Both the position numbers and the translations under genes were made by a program. The notes below the pieces were generated by a model that did not search any database, was not told the origin of the DNA, and worked only from the letters and a program-made list of their open reading frames with translations. A stretch of 8,863 bases of DNA from contig JAILDS010000275.1 of assembly GCA_024689165.1 (NCBI GenBank), forward strand, positions 1 to 8,863. The letters are read 5' to 3'. Shown here in pieces: positions 1 through 7,255 of this stretch. Numbering within the stretch: position 1 is the stretch's first letter; each line of letters opens with the position of its first letter. Source of the stretch: Clostridia bacterium (GTDB lineage: Bacteria > Bacillota > Clostridia > Oscillospirales > Acutalibacteraceae).

Positions 1-5
1 TTGTT

Positions 6-332
6 TTACGCTATCCTGTGCCCGTTTTTGATTTTGATCGTTGCTATCGCGATCTTCAGAGCGCCGGACATCTCATCGCCGTCGAAGGTGACGTTCGCCT
101 CGAACCCCAGCTCTCTGCCCGCGGGGGTGATCAGCTTGCCCTTCCCCTTCAGACCGTCCTCGCCGACCTCTTCAATGGTATCAAAACGAAGGCTGACCTT
201 CTGCAGCTGTTCAGGAAGCCGGATGTCAACCGCGTATTCCCCGTCGGCATCGCTGATCGTGATAAAAACGTCGCCGCTGAATTTGAGGATCTGCACGTTT
301 ATGCTGCCCTGCCACTTGCCTATGCCTATCAT
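6..332 (-). CDS. hypothetical protein, 108 aa
   Basis: I do not recognise this protein. It is complete: the ATG at 330-332 is preceded by a purine-rich AGAGGGG about 8 bases upstream, and the TAA stop is at 6-8. The protein is short, with alternating hydrophobic and polar residues and many glycines (for example KWQGSINVQI near residues 7-16 and GKGKLITPAG near residues 63-72). That pattern suggests an all-beta fold, perhaps a small barrel or sandwich, but this is inference. It has no signal peptide, no membrane segment, and no cysteine or histidine cluster that would suggest metal binding. It is transcribed divergently from ilvD from a near-consensus promoter at 369-397, which argues that it is a real and well-expressed gene. 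No function is assigned. Confidence 0.75.
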   Translation of the reverse strand: MIGIGKWQGSINVQILKFSGDVFITISDADGEYAVDIRLPEQLQKVSLRFDTIEEVGEDGLKGKGKLITPAGRELGFEANVTFDGDEMSGALKIAIATIKIKNGHRIA

Positions 333-368
333 GAGCGAACCCCTCTTTTTACTGTGATCGTTAAAAGC

Positions 369-397
369 ATTTTATCATTGAATACCGGATTTGTCAA
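369..397 (-). promoter_or_regulatory. sigma-A-type promoter of the 108-aa gene
   Basis: On the minus strand, TTGACA (392-397) and TAAAAT (369-374) are separated by exactly 17 bases. The -10 box is preceded by TGA, giving an extended -10. The expected start point is near 362, leaving a leader of about 30 bases before the ATG at 332. This is a near-consensus housekeeping promoter. Confidence 0.8.
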
Positions 398-466
398 TCG
401 TTTGCCGCAAAATCGACACTTTATAAAAAAAACAGCGCGTTTTGGGCGTTCAGTGCCGTAAAAAAC

Positions 467-495
467 TGGACAACCGCACCCGGAAATGCTAAAAT
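467..495 (+). promoter_or_regulatory. sigma-A-type promoter of ilvD
   Basis: TGGACA (467-472), a 17-base spacer and TAAAAT (490-495) form a good promoter. TGC just before the -10 box makes it an extended -10. Transcription would start near 502, only about 30 bases before the ilvD start codon. That leaves no room for a T-box or a leader-peptide attenuator of the kind often found before branched-chain amino acid genes. Confidence 0.75.
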
Positions 496-533
496 GCCTG
501 CAGATGTTATGATCAATAAAGGAGATGGACGGC

Positions 534-2225
534 ATGATGAGCAAAAAGCCTTTGGATGAAGACGAGTACAGAAGCTATGAACTGAAAGCAGACGAAACAA
601 AGGTCAGCGCCCGCTCGCTGATGAAGGGCGCGGGCCTTACGGACGAACAGATCTACCGCCCCTTTATCGGGATCTGCAATTCGTATTCCAATTTTTTTCC
701 GGGACATTCCAATCTTGACAAGCTCGGGCAGGCCGTGAAGGACGGCGTTCTTATGGGCGGCGGCACTCCGGTCGAGTTCGGCACCATCGGGATCTGCGAC
801 GGCATGGTGATGGGAACGGACGGAATGAAGTACTCTCTGCCGAGCCGCGAGCTGATCGCCGACAGCGTTGAGACCATGGCAAGATCGCACATCTGTGACG
901 CGCTCGTGCTGGTTTGCGGCTGCGACAAGATCATCCCGGGCATGATAATGGGCGCCCTGCGGATAGACGTTCCGTTTATCGTTGTGACAGCCGGTCCGAT
1001 GCTGCCCGGATGCTACGAGGGCAGGCGGGTGGACGTCCAGAGCATCGCCGAATGCGCAGGTCAGGTGATCGCGGGCACGCTCGACAGCGAGGAATACCGG
1101 GCTTATGAGGACGAGGTCTGCCCGACCTGCGGCTCATGTCAGGGCATGTTCACCGCAAATTCCATGGCGTGCATGACGGAGGCGCTTGGGTTCTCACTGC
1201 CCGGCACGGGGACGGTGCCCGCCGTCAGCTCAAAGCGTTTCCATATGGCGAAACGCTCCGGCATGCGCGCAGTTGAGCTGGCGAGATACGATTTTAAGCC
1301 CTCTGATTTCATAACAAAGGAGTCGTTTTTCAACGCGATCAAGCTGGACATGATGCTAGGCTGCTCGACGAACACGGCGCTGCACCTGCCGGCGCTCGCT
1401 CACGAGGCGGGCATAGACATCACGCTCGACGATTTTGACCGCATCGGCAGGGAAACGCCGCATTTGGTGAAGCTTTCCCCGTCCGGGCCGCACCTTATGG
1501 TGGACCTCGACAACGCCGGGGGAGTTTCGGCTGTGATCCGTCAGGCGATCGAAGAGGGCGTTCTTTGGGGAGATCAGCAGACCGTCACCGGCAAGACGCT
1601 CGCCGAAAACGTGGCGGACGCCGCCGTGAAGGACGCGGGCGTTATACGTCCTTTTGCGGATCCGTACACGCCCGACGGCGGGCTGGCGGTGCTTTACGGT
1701 AACCTTGCCCCCCTCGGCGCCGTAATCAAGACCGCTGGAGTCGACCCGGCCATGTTCGAGCATTCCGGCCCGGCAAAGGTTTTCAACAGCCATCAGGAAG
1801 CGCTCAACGCAATGATATTCGGCGACGTCGTTCCCGGCGACGTGATAGTTCTTCGCTATGAAGGGCCCAAGGGCGGTCCCGGTATGCAGGAAATGCTTAT
1901 GCTGACAGCGCTGATGTGCGGCATGGGTATGGACAAGGACATAGCTCTGGTCACGGACGGCAGGTTTTCCGGTCTGTCGCGCGGCGGAGTGATCGGTCAC
2001 GTTTCCCCGGAGGCGGCGCTCGGCGGCGCCATAGCTCTTGTCGAAAACGGGGACACCGTGACGTATTCGATCGCAGAACGCAGGATCACTCTCGAAGTCG
2101 GCGAGGAGGAGCTCGCGCGCCGCAGAGAAGCGCTTGAGATCCCGCCCTGCCCGGTGACTACGGGATGGCTCGCCCGCTATGCCCGGCTTGTCGGGCCGGT
2201 CTCCCGCGGAGCGGTGCTCGAATAA
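534..2225 (+). CDS. ilvD: dihydroxy-acid dehydratase (IlvD/Edd family)
   Basis: IlvD dehydrates 2,3-dihydroxy-3-methylbutanoate or -pentanoate to the 2-oxo acids that precede valine and isoleucine, in the cytoplasm, using an Fe-S cluster and Mg2+. I chose the ATG at 534 (563 aa) because GGAG at 521-524 touches the in-frame ATG at 525 but lies 9 bases before 534; 537 is also possible. Family blocks, numbered from 534, are GICNSYSNFFPGH near 46-58, CDGMVMGTDGMKYSLPSRE near 88-106, GCDK-IPG near 129-136, CGSCQGMFTANSM near 199-211, LGCSTN, and GPKGGPGM with TDGRFSG near the C-terminus. C48, C130 and C202 are the expected cluster ligands, and the Lys of GCDK probably binds Mg2+. The length is normal. 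No other ilv gene is adjacent. Related sugar-acid dehydratases share the fold, but the CGSC and TDGRFSG blocks and the 563-aa length fit IlvD better. Confidence 0.9.
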   Translation: MMSKKPLDEDEYRSYELKADETKVSARSLMKGAGLTDEQIYRPFIGICNSYSNFFPGHSNLDKLGQAVKDGVLMGGGTPVEFGTIGICDGMVMGTDGMKYSLPSRELIADSVETMARSHICDALVLVCGCDKIIPGMIMGALRIDVPFIVVTAGPMLPGCYEGRRVDVQSIAECAGQVIAGTLDSEEYRAYEDEVCPTCGSCQGMFTANSMACMTEALGFSLPGTGTVPAVSSKRFHMAKRSGMRAVELARYDFKPSDFITKESFFNAIKLDMMLGCSTNTALHLPALAHEAGIDITLDDFDRIGRETPHLVKLSPSGPHLMVDLDNAGGVSAVIRQAIEEGVLWGDQQTVTGKTLAENVADAAVKDAGVIRPFADPYTPDGGLAVLYGNLAPLGAVIKTAGVDPAMFEHSGPAKVFNSHQEALNAMIFGDVVPGDVIVLRYEGPKGGPGMQEMLMLTALMCGMGMDKDIALVTDGRFSGLSRGGVIGHVSPEAALGGAIALVENGDTVTYSIAERRITLEVGEEELARRREALEIPPCPVTTGWLARYARLVGPVSRGAVLE

Positions 2226-2237
2226 AACGACAGCCAC

Positions 2238-2273
2238 AAGCCCCTGTCCGCGAAATGCGGATAGGGGCTTTTT
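2238..2273 (+). terminator. intrinsic terminator after ilvD
   Basis: The stem AAGCCCCTGTCCGC (2238-2251) pairs with GCGGATAGGGGCTT (2257-2270) across a GAAAT loop with one G-T pair. It is followed by more T, giving TTTTT at 2269-2273. It begins 12 bases after the ilvD stop. On the other strand the stem has no T run, so it should not act efficiently on minus-strand transcripts. Confidence 0.92.
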
Positions 2274-2391
2274 CGGCGGTCATTTCAGGCGGGTCGATGT
2301 TTGTCGGTGTTTGATGAAATAACAGATCGTTCTTTTTTGCTGTTTGTTTTCTGTGCGGGACGGATGCGCCGGTCTGGGCGCCTGCCGGGGC

Positions 2392-3090
2392 TCAGATGTC
2401 CTCGATAAAGAAAGCTCCGTCGGACTCGCACATCGCCGGGAACGTGATATACCTGATCCCGTTGATCACGTTGCGGCAGCCGGGATGGTAATGGCCCTGA
2501 TAAACGGCTCTGACCTTCGGACAGCCGGAAAGGATATCGTTGATGCTGGCTGCGTTGGAGATGAGGTGCCGTTCCCCCGCCGCCGGGTCCAGATTCTGAT
2601 GCACGAAAACGTATACGTCCCCGCGCGCCGACGCAAGCGCTTTTCTCAGCTCCTCCACGTGAGGGCAGTACGTGTCGGTCCAGTCCGTATCGCCGGGCAT
2701 ATATCGTCTGCCGTCGCCGAAGTAACAGGCGTCAAGAAAAATCAGGCTTTTGCCGTGCAAAACACGGTCGTAGGGCCGACAGTCCTCTCCGAGGACAGCG
2801 TAGAATTCCTCCTGCGTGAAAGAGAACGCGTCGTGGTTGCCCATCAGGCAGACGGTCGGTACGCTGGACGCCGCGATAACGCCGGCGGCTTGTCTGAGAT
2901 CGGCTATCTCGGTCTCATGGTCCGGTTCTTTGTCGATCAGGTCCCCGAGACAAACGGCAAGGTCGCAGCCCGCGCGTTCGAAAAAGCGGTAAGCCTCCCG
3001 GAGCTTTCCGAGAGACCTGCTGTTGAAGCGTACCCCGCAGGTCACCGTCTGCGAAGAGTAATGCGGGTCGGTATATATGCCCAGTCTCAT
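2392..3090 (-). CDS. calcineurin-like metallophosphoesterase
   Basis: This 232-aa protein belongs to the calcineurin-like phosphoesterase superfamily, which hydrolyses phosphomono- or diesters at a two-metal centre. The metal motifs appear in the usual order: D8-x-H10 (TDPHY), G49-D50-L-I-D53, G84-N85-H86-D87, H164 (VFVHQN) and G199-H200-Y-H202. All expected ligands are present, so it should be active. It has no signal peptide or membrane segment and is probably cytoplasmic. The start at 3088-3090 has only a modest AGGT site about 9 bases upstream. It follows the DUF4250 gene by 45 bases on the same strand, with no terminator between them, so the two are probably co-transcribed. The substrate cannot be told from the sequence; the small single-domain form fits a nucleotide or nucleic-acid phosphodiesterase or a general phosphatase equally well. 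Confidence 0.88.
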   Translation of the reverse strand: MRLGIYTDPHYSSQTVTCGVRFNSRSLGKLREAYRFFERAGCDLAVCLGDLIDKEPDHETEIADLRQAAGVIAASSVPTVCLMGNHDAFSFTQEEFYAVLGEDCRPYDRVLHGKSLIFLDACYFGDGRRYMPGDTDWTDTYCPHVEELRKALASARGDVYVFVHQNLDPAAGERHLISNAASINDILSGCPKVRAVYQGHYHPGCRNVINGIRYITFPAMCESDGAFFIEDI

Positions 3091-3135
3091 GATTCTGACC
3101 TGTAAAAGCGGGGATAATGCTGCTGCCGCGACGGG

Positions 3136-3318
3136 TCACCGTTTGACGAATCGGTTGAGCTGTTCATCGTAGAAAAATCCGGCTTCGTCGAGCTTCGCTT
3201 CCAATACGGCGCGGTCCTCGTCCAGATCGCCGCACAATTCTTCAAATGAGGAGAAATCATCACGCAGCTTCGTGTTGATCACGCAAGCCAGCATGACCGG
3301 ATCGTTCGGCAGAGCCAT
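3136..3318 (-). CDS. DUF4250-family small protein
   Basis: This 60-aa protein matches my memory of the DUF4250 family: an N-terminal LPNDPVMLACVINTKLRD segment, an acidic middle (SFEELCGDLDEDRAVLEAKL) and a final GFFYDEQLNRFV. The family is small, cytoplasmic and common in gut Clostridia, and its function is unknown. The pattern reads as two or three short helices, like a winged-helix or helix-turn-helix fragment, but DNA binding is only a guess. The start is well supported: AGGAGG (3329-3334) lies 10 bases upstream of the ATG at 3316-3318. It sits between the symporter, about 106 bases upstream, and the phosphoesterase, 45 bases downstream. I found no promoter immediately upstream, so it may be read from the sugar operon. 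Confidence 0.85.
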   Translation of the reverse strand: MALPNDPVMLACVINTKLRDDFSSFEELCGDLDEDRAVLEAKLDEAGFFYDEQLNRFVKR

Positions 3319-3424
3319 ACCGTGTCGTCCTCCTTTCGGTCGTCTGTCGGTTTTTCAGCCGGTTGTTTTTTGTTGCGGTCCGTATCGGGACCGAGCGAAA
3401 ACGGAAGGCGTATCGGGCCGTTCG

Positions 3425-4816
3425 TCAATCGGTGCTTCTGCGCTGACTGAGCGCTTCGGCGATCTGCTTCTTTTTCTCACCCGTAATGTCGTATTTCAAT
3501 ATCGGGAACACGGACAGCAGGCTGAAGATGCCCGGCATTGCGACGTAGGCAAAGAAGATGACGTTTTTCGTGTGCAGCGAGACCTCCGCCGCTTCCGCCC
3601 TATAGCCCGATGCCTGAACGAGGATGAGGCCGAGCGCCGCGCCGACGGCGAGGCAGACTTTTATGGTGAGCGTCAGCATGGAAAAGGCCGGGCCTTCCCT
3701 GCGCTTGCCGGTACGGTATTCATAGTCGTCCACGCAGTCTGTCACCATGATCATCGGCATAAGAGTCACCGCGCCGAACTGCAGGCCTGTAAGGAAAAGG
3801 AACACGAACATGACCACCATGTTCTGCGTGACGAAAACGTAGACCAGAAAAGCCAGTATCGAAACGGCGAAGCCGTATACGGAAAGCGCGATATAAGCGG
3901 TTTTTTCGCCGAGCTTTTTGATAAGCACCGGCGTGAGCGCCATGCTCAGCATCGTGCCGACCGCGGTGGAGATACCCAGCGCCAGCACGTAGTTCTCACT
4001 GCCGAGCAGCGCGTTTGAGGTCTGCACCTGGATCGCCATTGCCATCTGACGCCCTGCGCCGAGGAAGTACGAGACGATCACGAGCATCAGCGGCTTGTTG
4101 TCGCGAAGAGAGGCGAACATCTCTTTGAACGTCATGGTCTCGGACGTGTAGGCAACGCGCTCCCTGTTCATAAAATAGATCAGTGAAAACAGTCCGCAGC
4201 CGAGAACGGCGACAAGAACGGCGACCGCCAGGTATTCCGCGGAGCTGATGGGGTCGTCCTTCTGCCCCTCCGCGATCCCGAACACGCGGGAGCCGCCGGG
4301 AACGATAAGGCAGACCACCGGCACGAGCACCGCAGCGGCGGAAAAACCGATCTGCTTGAGCGTGTTTGCGATGGAAATCACGTTGGTCCGTTCCTCCGGG
4401 TCGGGCGTCAGCACCGAGGCTATGGCCTGCGAGGGGACGTCGCCGAGCGTCATTGCCATGCTCCACAGCAGGAAGGTCACGAAGATATAAGCGTAAAGGG
4501 CGACGCCCTTGAGGGGCACCCGGATGAACACCACGACCGTCGTTATCAGCAGCGGCAGCAGCGAATACGCGATAAAGGGCCGCAGCTTCCCCTTCCTGCT
4601 TTTGCCGCGCTCTATAAGGTTCCCGACCACGGGATCGAACACTGCGGAAACCACCTTGACCACAAGTATAAGCACGCCCACGACCGCCAGATTGGCGGCC
4701 ATCTGCGCGTGGTAGAACTCCGCCTGATAGGAATTGAGAAAACCCACTATCGCCTGGAAGCCGAACAGGCCGAGCGAATACGCGGCGATCTCCCTGAACG
4801 TCAGATGCTTTTTCAT
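3425..4816 (-). CDS. GPH-family (MelB-type) sugar:cation symporter
   Basis: This 463-aa inner-membrane protein has about 12 hydrophobic segments and the hallmarks of the glycoside-pentoside-hexuronide:cation symporter family within the MFS. Residues 59-80 carry the cation and loop motif D61-P62-x-x-G65 followed by RKGKLRP. Residues 125-150 carry GDVPSQAIASVLT with PEER, and residues 360-375 carry TDCVDDYEYRTGKRREG. Such carriers import melibiose, other glycosides, pentosides or hexuronides with H+, Na+ or Li+. The AGGAGG at 4821-4826 lies close before the ATG at 4814-4816. It follows the glycosidase-macro gene by 99 bases on the same strand, so the imported sugar is probably that enzyme's substrate. 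The exact substrate is not readable from the motifs. A weak promoter could lie in the gap (a TTGATT-like box about 17 bases before TATTCT), but I do not rely on it. Confidence 0.92.
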   Translation of the reverse strand: MKKHLTFREIAAYSLGLFGFQAIVGFLNSYQAEFYHAQMAANLAVVGVLILVVKVVSAVFDPVVGNLIERGKSRKGKLRPFIAYSLLPLLITTVVVFIRVPLKGVALYAYIFVTFLLWSMAMTLGDVPSQAIASVLTPDPEERTNVISIANTLKQIGFSAAAVLVPVVCLIVPGGSRVFGIAEGQKDDPISSAEYLAVAVLVAVLGCGLFSLIYFMNRERVAYTSETMTFKEMFASLRDNKPLMLVIVSYFLGAGRQMAMAIQVQTSNALLGSENYVLALGISTAVGTMLSMALTPVLIKKLGEKTAYIALSVYGFAVSILAFLVYVFVTQNMVVMFVFLFLTGLQFGAVTLMPMIMVTDCVDDYEYRTGKRREGPAFSMLTLTIKVCLAVGAALGLILVQASGYRAEAAEVSLHTKNVIFFAYVAMPGIFSLLSVFPILKYDITGEKKKQIAEALSQRRSTD

Positions 4817-4915
4817 GGCTCCTCCTTTACGCTTGTAGTTTATCCGACAAAAGAATAATCGAAACCCGCGGAAAAATCAAACCGTAAACAGACCGGCGGG
4901 AGTTAAAAAATTAAA

Positions 4916-5500
4916 TCAATCAGACCCTTTGCTGACAGAAGAAGGTGAGGGCAGATCAGGTTCGGCGGCATTGTACTTTGACGCGCCGCTGCGGAGCAGC
5001 TCGTTCCTGCCGGTCTCCAGTATCCTGTCGTCCAGAACGGCGAAAATTATGTCAAGGGAGATATCCCTGTGCGTGTCCAGAAAATCGGCGCAGGCCTTCA
5101 GCGCCAGCTCCCACGCGCCTTTGACAGGGTACCCGAAGATGCCCGCCGAGATCAGCGGGAAGCCTATGGAGCTGCAGCCGTTTTCCGCCGCAAGCTCCAA
5201 AGACCTGAAATACGCGCCGTAAAGCTGCTCCGGCTCACCGTGTTTCCCGTCGCGCCATACGGGCCCGACGGAGTGGATGATATACTTTGCCTTCAGATCG
5301 AAGCCGGGCGTGATGACTGCGGAGCCTGTGTCGCAGTGACCTATCCTGTTGCAGGCTTCCTGAAGCCTGCGAAGGCCCGCCGCTTCAAAGATCGCCCCGC
5401 AAACGCCGCTGCCTGCCATAAGGCCGTTGTTCGCGGCGTTGACTATCGCGTCTGTTTCAAGCTTCGTGATGCTGATTTTCCGGATACTGATCGTGCTCAT
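4916..5500 (-). other. macro domain region, possible separate cistron
   Basis: From the internal ATG at 5498-5500 the reading frame encodes 194 aa of a typical macro domain of the YmdB/O-acetyl-ADP-ribose deacetylase type. Counted from that Met, it shows DAIVNAANNG at 17-26, the glycine-rich GSGVCGAI at 30-37, the IIHSVGPVW strand near 74-82, and the phosphate loop ISAGIFGYP at 117-125. Known members bind ADP-ribose and hydrolyse O-acetyl-ADP-ribose or ADP-ribosylated proteins. The Asn pair and both loops that contact the ligand are kept, so binding and perhaps catalysis are expected. Stand-alone macro proteins begin almost exactly at this position, and an internal ribosome binding site precedes it, so it may be made separately as well as, or instead of, within the fusion. 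The last ~20 residues are a low-complexity Ser/Pro tail. Confidence 0.8.
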
Positions 5501-7207
5501 TTTTATATCTCCGTTCTTTTTGTCTAAAGCCGACGGTCCGGGATCCGACAGATCCCGAGCGCGCTGCGTCTTTGCCTCGTACGCGTCCCACACCGTCTGT
5601 ATCTCCCGCAGTTCGTCGTCTGTCAGCGGGGCGAGGCCGTAGAGCGAGGGGCAGCCGATCTCTGCCGCCGCGCGGTTATGGTAGAGGATATGCTGGCTGT
5701 TGCCGGTGTAAAAATTGGCTCCGTCGGTATCGATGCGCGCGTCCGGGAACACGGCGCGCACGAACGCAGCGCGGAATTTCATGATGGAAACGGTGGAACG
5801 CTGGGCGGAATTATAGTCGTGCAGTCGGATCTGATCGAATACGTCTCCGAAATAGGGGTGGGCGACGCTGGTGTTGATCAGCGCGTCCGCTTTTTCTTTT
5901 TTTGCCAGATCGTAGATCGTCTTGTAATAGCGCCGCATCAGCTCCATGCCGGCGACGCCCGCTTCGGCGGCGTGTCCGTTCACCTCCGGTTTCGGCAGAC
6001 GGTAGATGTAATCCAGCTTGAAGCCGTCGCAATCCATGCAGCCCGGCGCGTCGCTGAGCAGACGGTGGATGACGCTTTGCAGGCGGGCGATATAGGCGGG
6101 GGACGTAGGGTCGGCCGCGGCGTTGAGCCCCGCGTCCCGGATGCACTCGTCTCCCGGAAGACCGTCCGGCGCCCACAGCCGCCACCACAGCAGCACGTGC
6201 CGCCCCGCCGCGTGCTGGGCGTCCGCAAAGGCGCGCAGATCGGGCCATTTTTCCGTGTCCGGCTCCATGGTCCCGTAGTCCTTCTGCCATTTGTCGTCGA
6301 TTATAATGACGCCGGGACGCAGTCCCGCCCGCTCCATTCGGCGCACCATTTCTTCATAGGCTTCCTGCGTGGAGTAGTCCTTGGTCCTTCCGTTGTGCCC
6401 GGCGAGGAAATCCTGCTCCAGCCAGCCGCAGAAAAGAGGCTTGTTCCACCATGCGGGTCCGGCGGCGGGGTCCGGCGCGGCGGGATAGTCAAAATGCTCA
6501 CGGCACCAGTCGGCAAAATTCCGAATAAGGGCAAGATCCTCGTTGCCGAAGCCGAACCAGACGGTTGGAGCGGTCCAGTTCTCCTTGGCAAGCGCGCCGT
6601 TGTTAAAGGGCAGCTCCAGCCACATGGTCTGAGGCTTGATATAGCGGACGGTCATGCGGGAATAGGTGTTTTCTCCCTTCGGCGCGGCAACGCCCAGGGC
6701 AATGCGCTCTTCGTTTGCGTCGTTGAAAAACGGAAGCACAAAGGGCGGCGGCGACGCCATGCCGGGGTAGAGAAAAAGATCGGTCCCCACGAAGCGTTTT
6801 TCCCGCTCGTAGTCCATGTCCTCCGCCTGACAGTAAAGACAGCCCGCGACGAAATAACGTGCTGCGCCGCCGGTTTTCGCGCCGCGGAAATAATCGATGC
6901 GTTCCGGGGCTCCGCCGCCCTGCAGCCGGATCTCATAGGTCGCGTGGTCCTCAAATATGCAGACGACGTATTCTTTTTTTGCCCACGCGGGGGATCTCGC
7001 CTCCCATGTGAGCTCAAGGCAGGAGCCCTTCTGCCGTGCTGAGGTAAGGCTGACGCTTTCATCCAGGTCGGGGTCTGCGCCGCGCATAAGAACGCGGGAC
7101 GAAACCGGAAAAGAAAAAAGCTGCCAGTTGTCCGCGAAAAAGTCCAGCCGGTCATCCTCGACCTGCAGTAAAAATCCCGGACGGCGGGGGAATGAAAATG
7201 ATCGCAT
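4916..7207 (-). CDS. GH36-like glycosidase fused to a macro domain
   Basis: The first ~570 residues form a clan GH-D, GH36-like retaining glycosidase and the last 194 a macro domain. I prefer ATG 7205-7207 (763 aa): AAGGA (7218-7222) lies 10 bases upstream, whereas the ATG at 7237 has no ribosome binding site. A beta-rich N-terminal region (about 1-250) is followed by a TIM barrel (about 255-540). Numbered from 7207, the barrel has IIIDDKW near 301-307, the likely nucleophile D399 in GFKLDY, and the likely acid/base D464 in IRLHDY; both match the known GH36 layout in Thermotoga alpha-galactosidase. There is no signal peptide, so it acts in the cytoplasm on sugar brought in by the downstream symporter. 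The usual C-terminal beta domain of GH36 appears to be missing. Alpha-galactosidase activity is likely but not proven; another alpha-glycoside is possible. Confidence 0.85.
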   Translation of the reverse strand: MRSFSFPRRPGFLLQVEDDRLDFFADNWQLFSFPVSSRVLMRGADPDLDESVSLTSARQKGSCLELTWEARSPAWAKKEYVVCIFEDHATYEIRLQGGGAPERIDYFRGAKTGGAARYFVAGCLYCQAEDMDYEREKRFVGTDLFLYPGMASPPPFVLPFFNDANEERIALGVAAPKGENTYSRMTVRYIKPQTMWLELPFNNGALAKENWTAPTVWFGFGNEDLALIRNFADWCREHFDYPAAPDPAAGPAWWNKPLFCGWLEQDFLAGHNGRTKDYSTQEAYEEMVRRMERAGLRPGVIIIDDKWQKDYGTMEPDTEKWPDLRAFADAQHAAGRHVLLWWRLWAPDGLPGDECIRDAGLNAAADPTSPAYIARLQSVIHRLLSDAPGCMDCDGFKLDYIYRLPKPEVNGHAAEAGVAGMELMRRYYKTIYDLAKKEKADALINTSVAHPYFGDVFDQIRLHDYNSAQRSTVSIMKFRAAFVRAVFPDARIDTDGANFYTGNSQHILYHNRAAAEIGCPSLYGLAPLTDDELREIQTVWDAYEAKTQRARDLSDPGPSALDKKNGDIKMSTISIRKISITKLETDAIVNAANNGLMAGSGVCGAIFEAAGLRRLQEACNRIGHCDTGSAVITPGFDLKAKYIIHSVGPVWRDGKHGEPEQLYGAYFRSLELAAENGCSSIGFPLISAGIFGYPVKGAWELALKACADFLDTHRDISLDIIFAVLDDRILETGRNELLRSGASKYNAAEPDLPSPSSVSKGSD
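5498..5512 (-). promoter_or_regulatory. internal ribosome binding site and start for the macro domain
   Basis: On the minus strand GGAG (5509-5512) is followed by 8 bases and then the ATG at 5498-5500, which is in frame with the glycosidase. The spacing is ideal, comparable with the other genes here. It would let ribosomes begin at the macro domain independently of the glycosidase. Confidence 0.6.
5539..5557 (-). repeat. hairpin in the glycosidase-macro linker
   Basis: CGGGATC (5551-5557 on the minus strand) pairs perfectly with GATCCCG (5539-5545) across a 5-base loop. The hairpin lies in the linker codons, about 40 bases upstream of the internal macro start. It is not followed by a T run, so it is not a terminator. 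It could affect mRNA processing or translation at the junction, or be chance. Confidence 0.5.
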
Positions 7208-7255
7208 GCGTATACGTTCCTTACTGAAAAAGATCATTTATTGAAAAGCAAGCAG

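Noticed and set aside
329..544. 71-codon minus-strand frame in the ilvD spacer
   Set aside because: It covers both divergent promoters, overlaps the start of ilvD and has no ribosome binding site.
1356..2237. 293-codon open frame on the minus strand
   Set aside because: It overlaps the conserved C-terminal half of ilvD and reads as its mirror; there is no ribosome binding site or family match.
2344..3105. 253-codon open frame on the plus strand
   Set aside because: It is antisense to the metallophosphoesterase, whose metal motifs are intact.
3376..3393. Hairpin CGGTCC/GGACCG between the symporter and DUF4250 genes
   Set aside because: It was considered as a terminator of the sugar operon, but the minus-strand sequence after the stem is A-rich, not T-rich, so it should not terminate transcription.
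5678..7042. 454-codon open frame on the plus strand
   Set aside because: It lies antisense to the GH36-like glycosidase, which has clear motifs. The frame has no ribosome binding site and its translation shows no family pattern; it is a by-product of GC-rich codon use.
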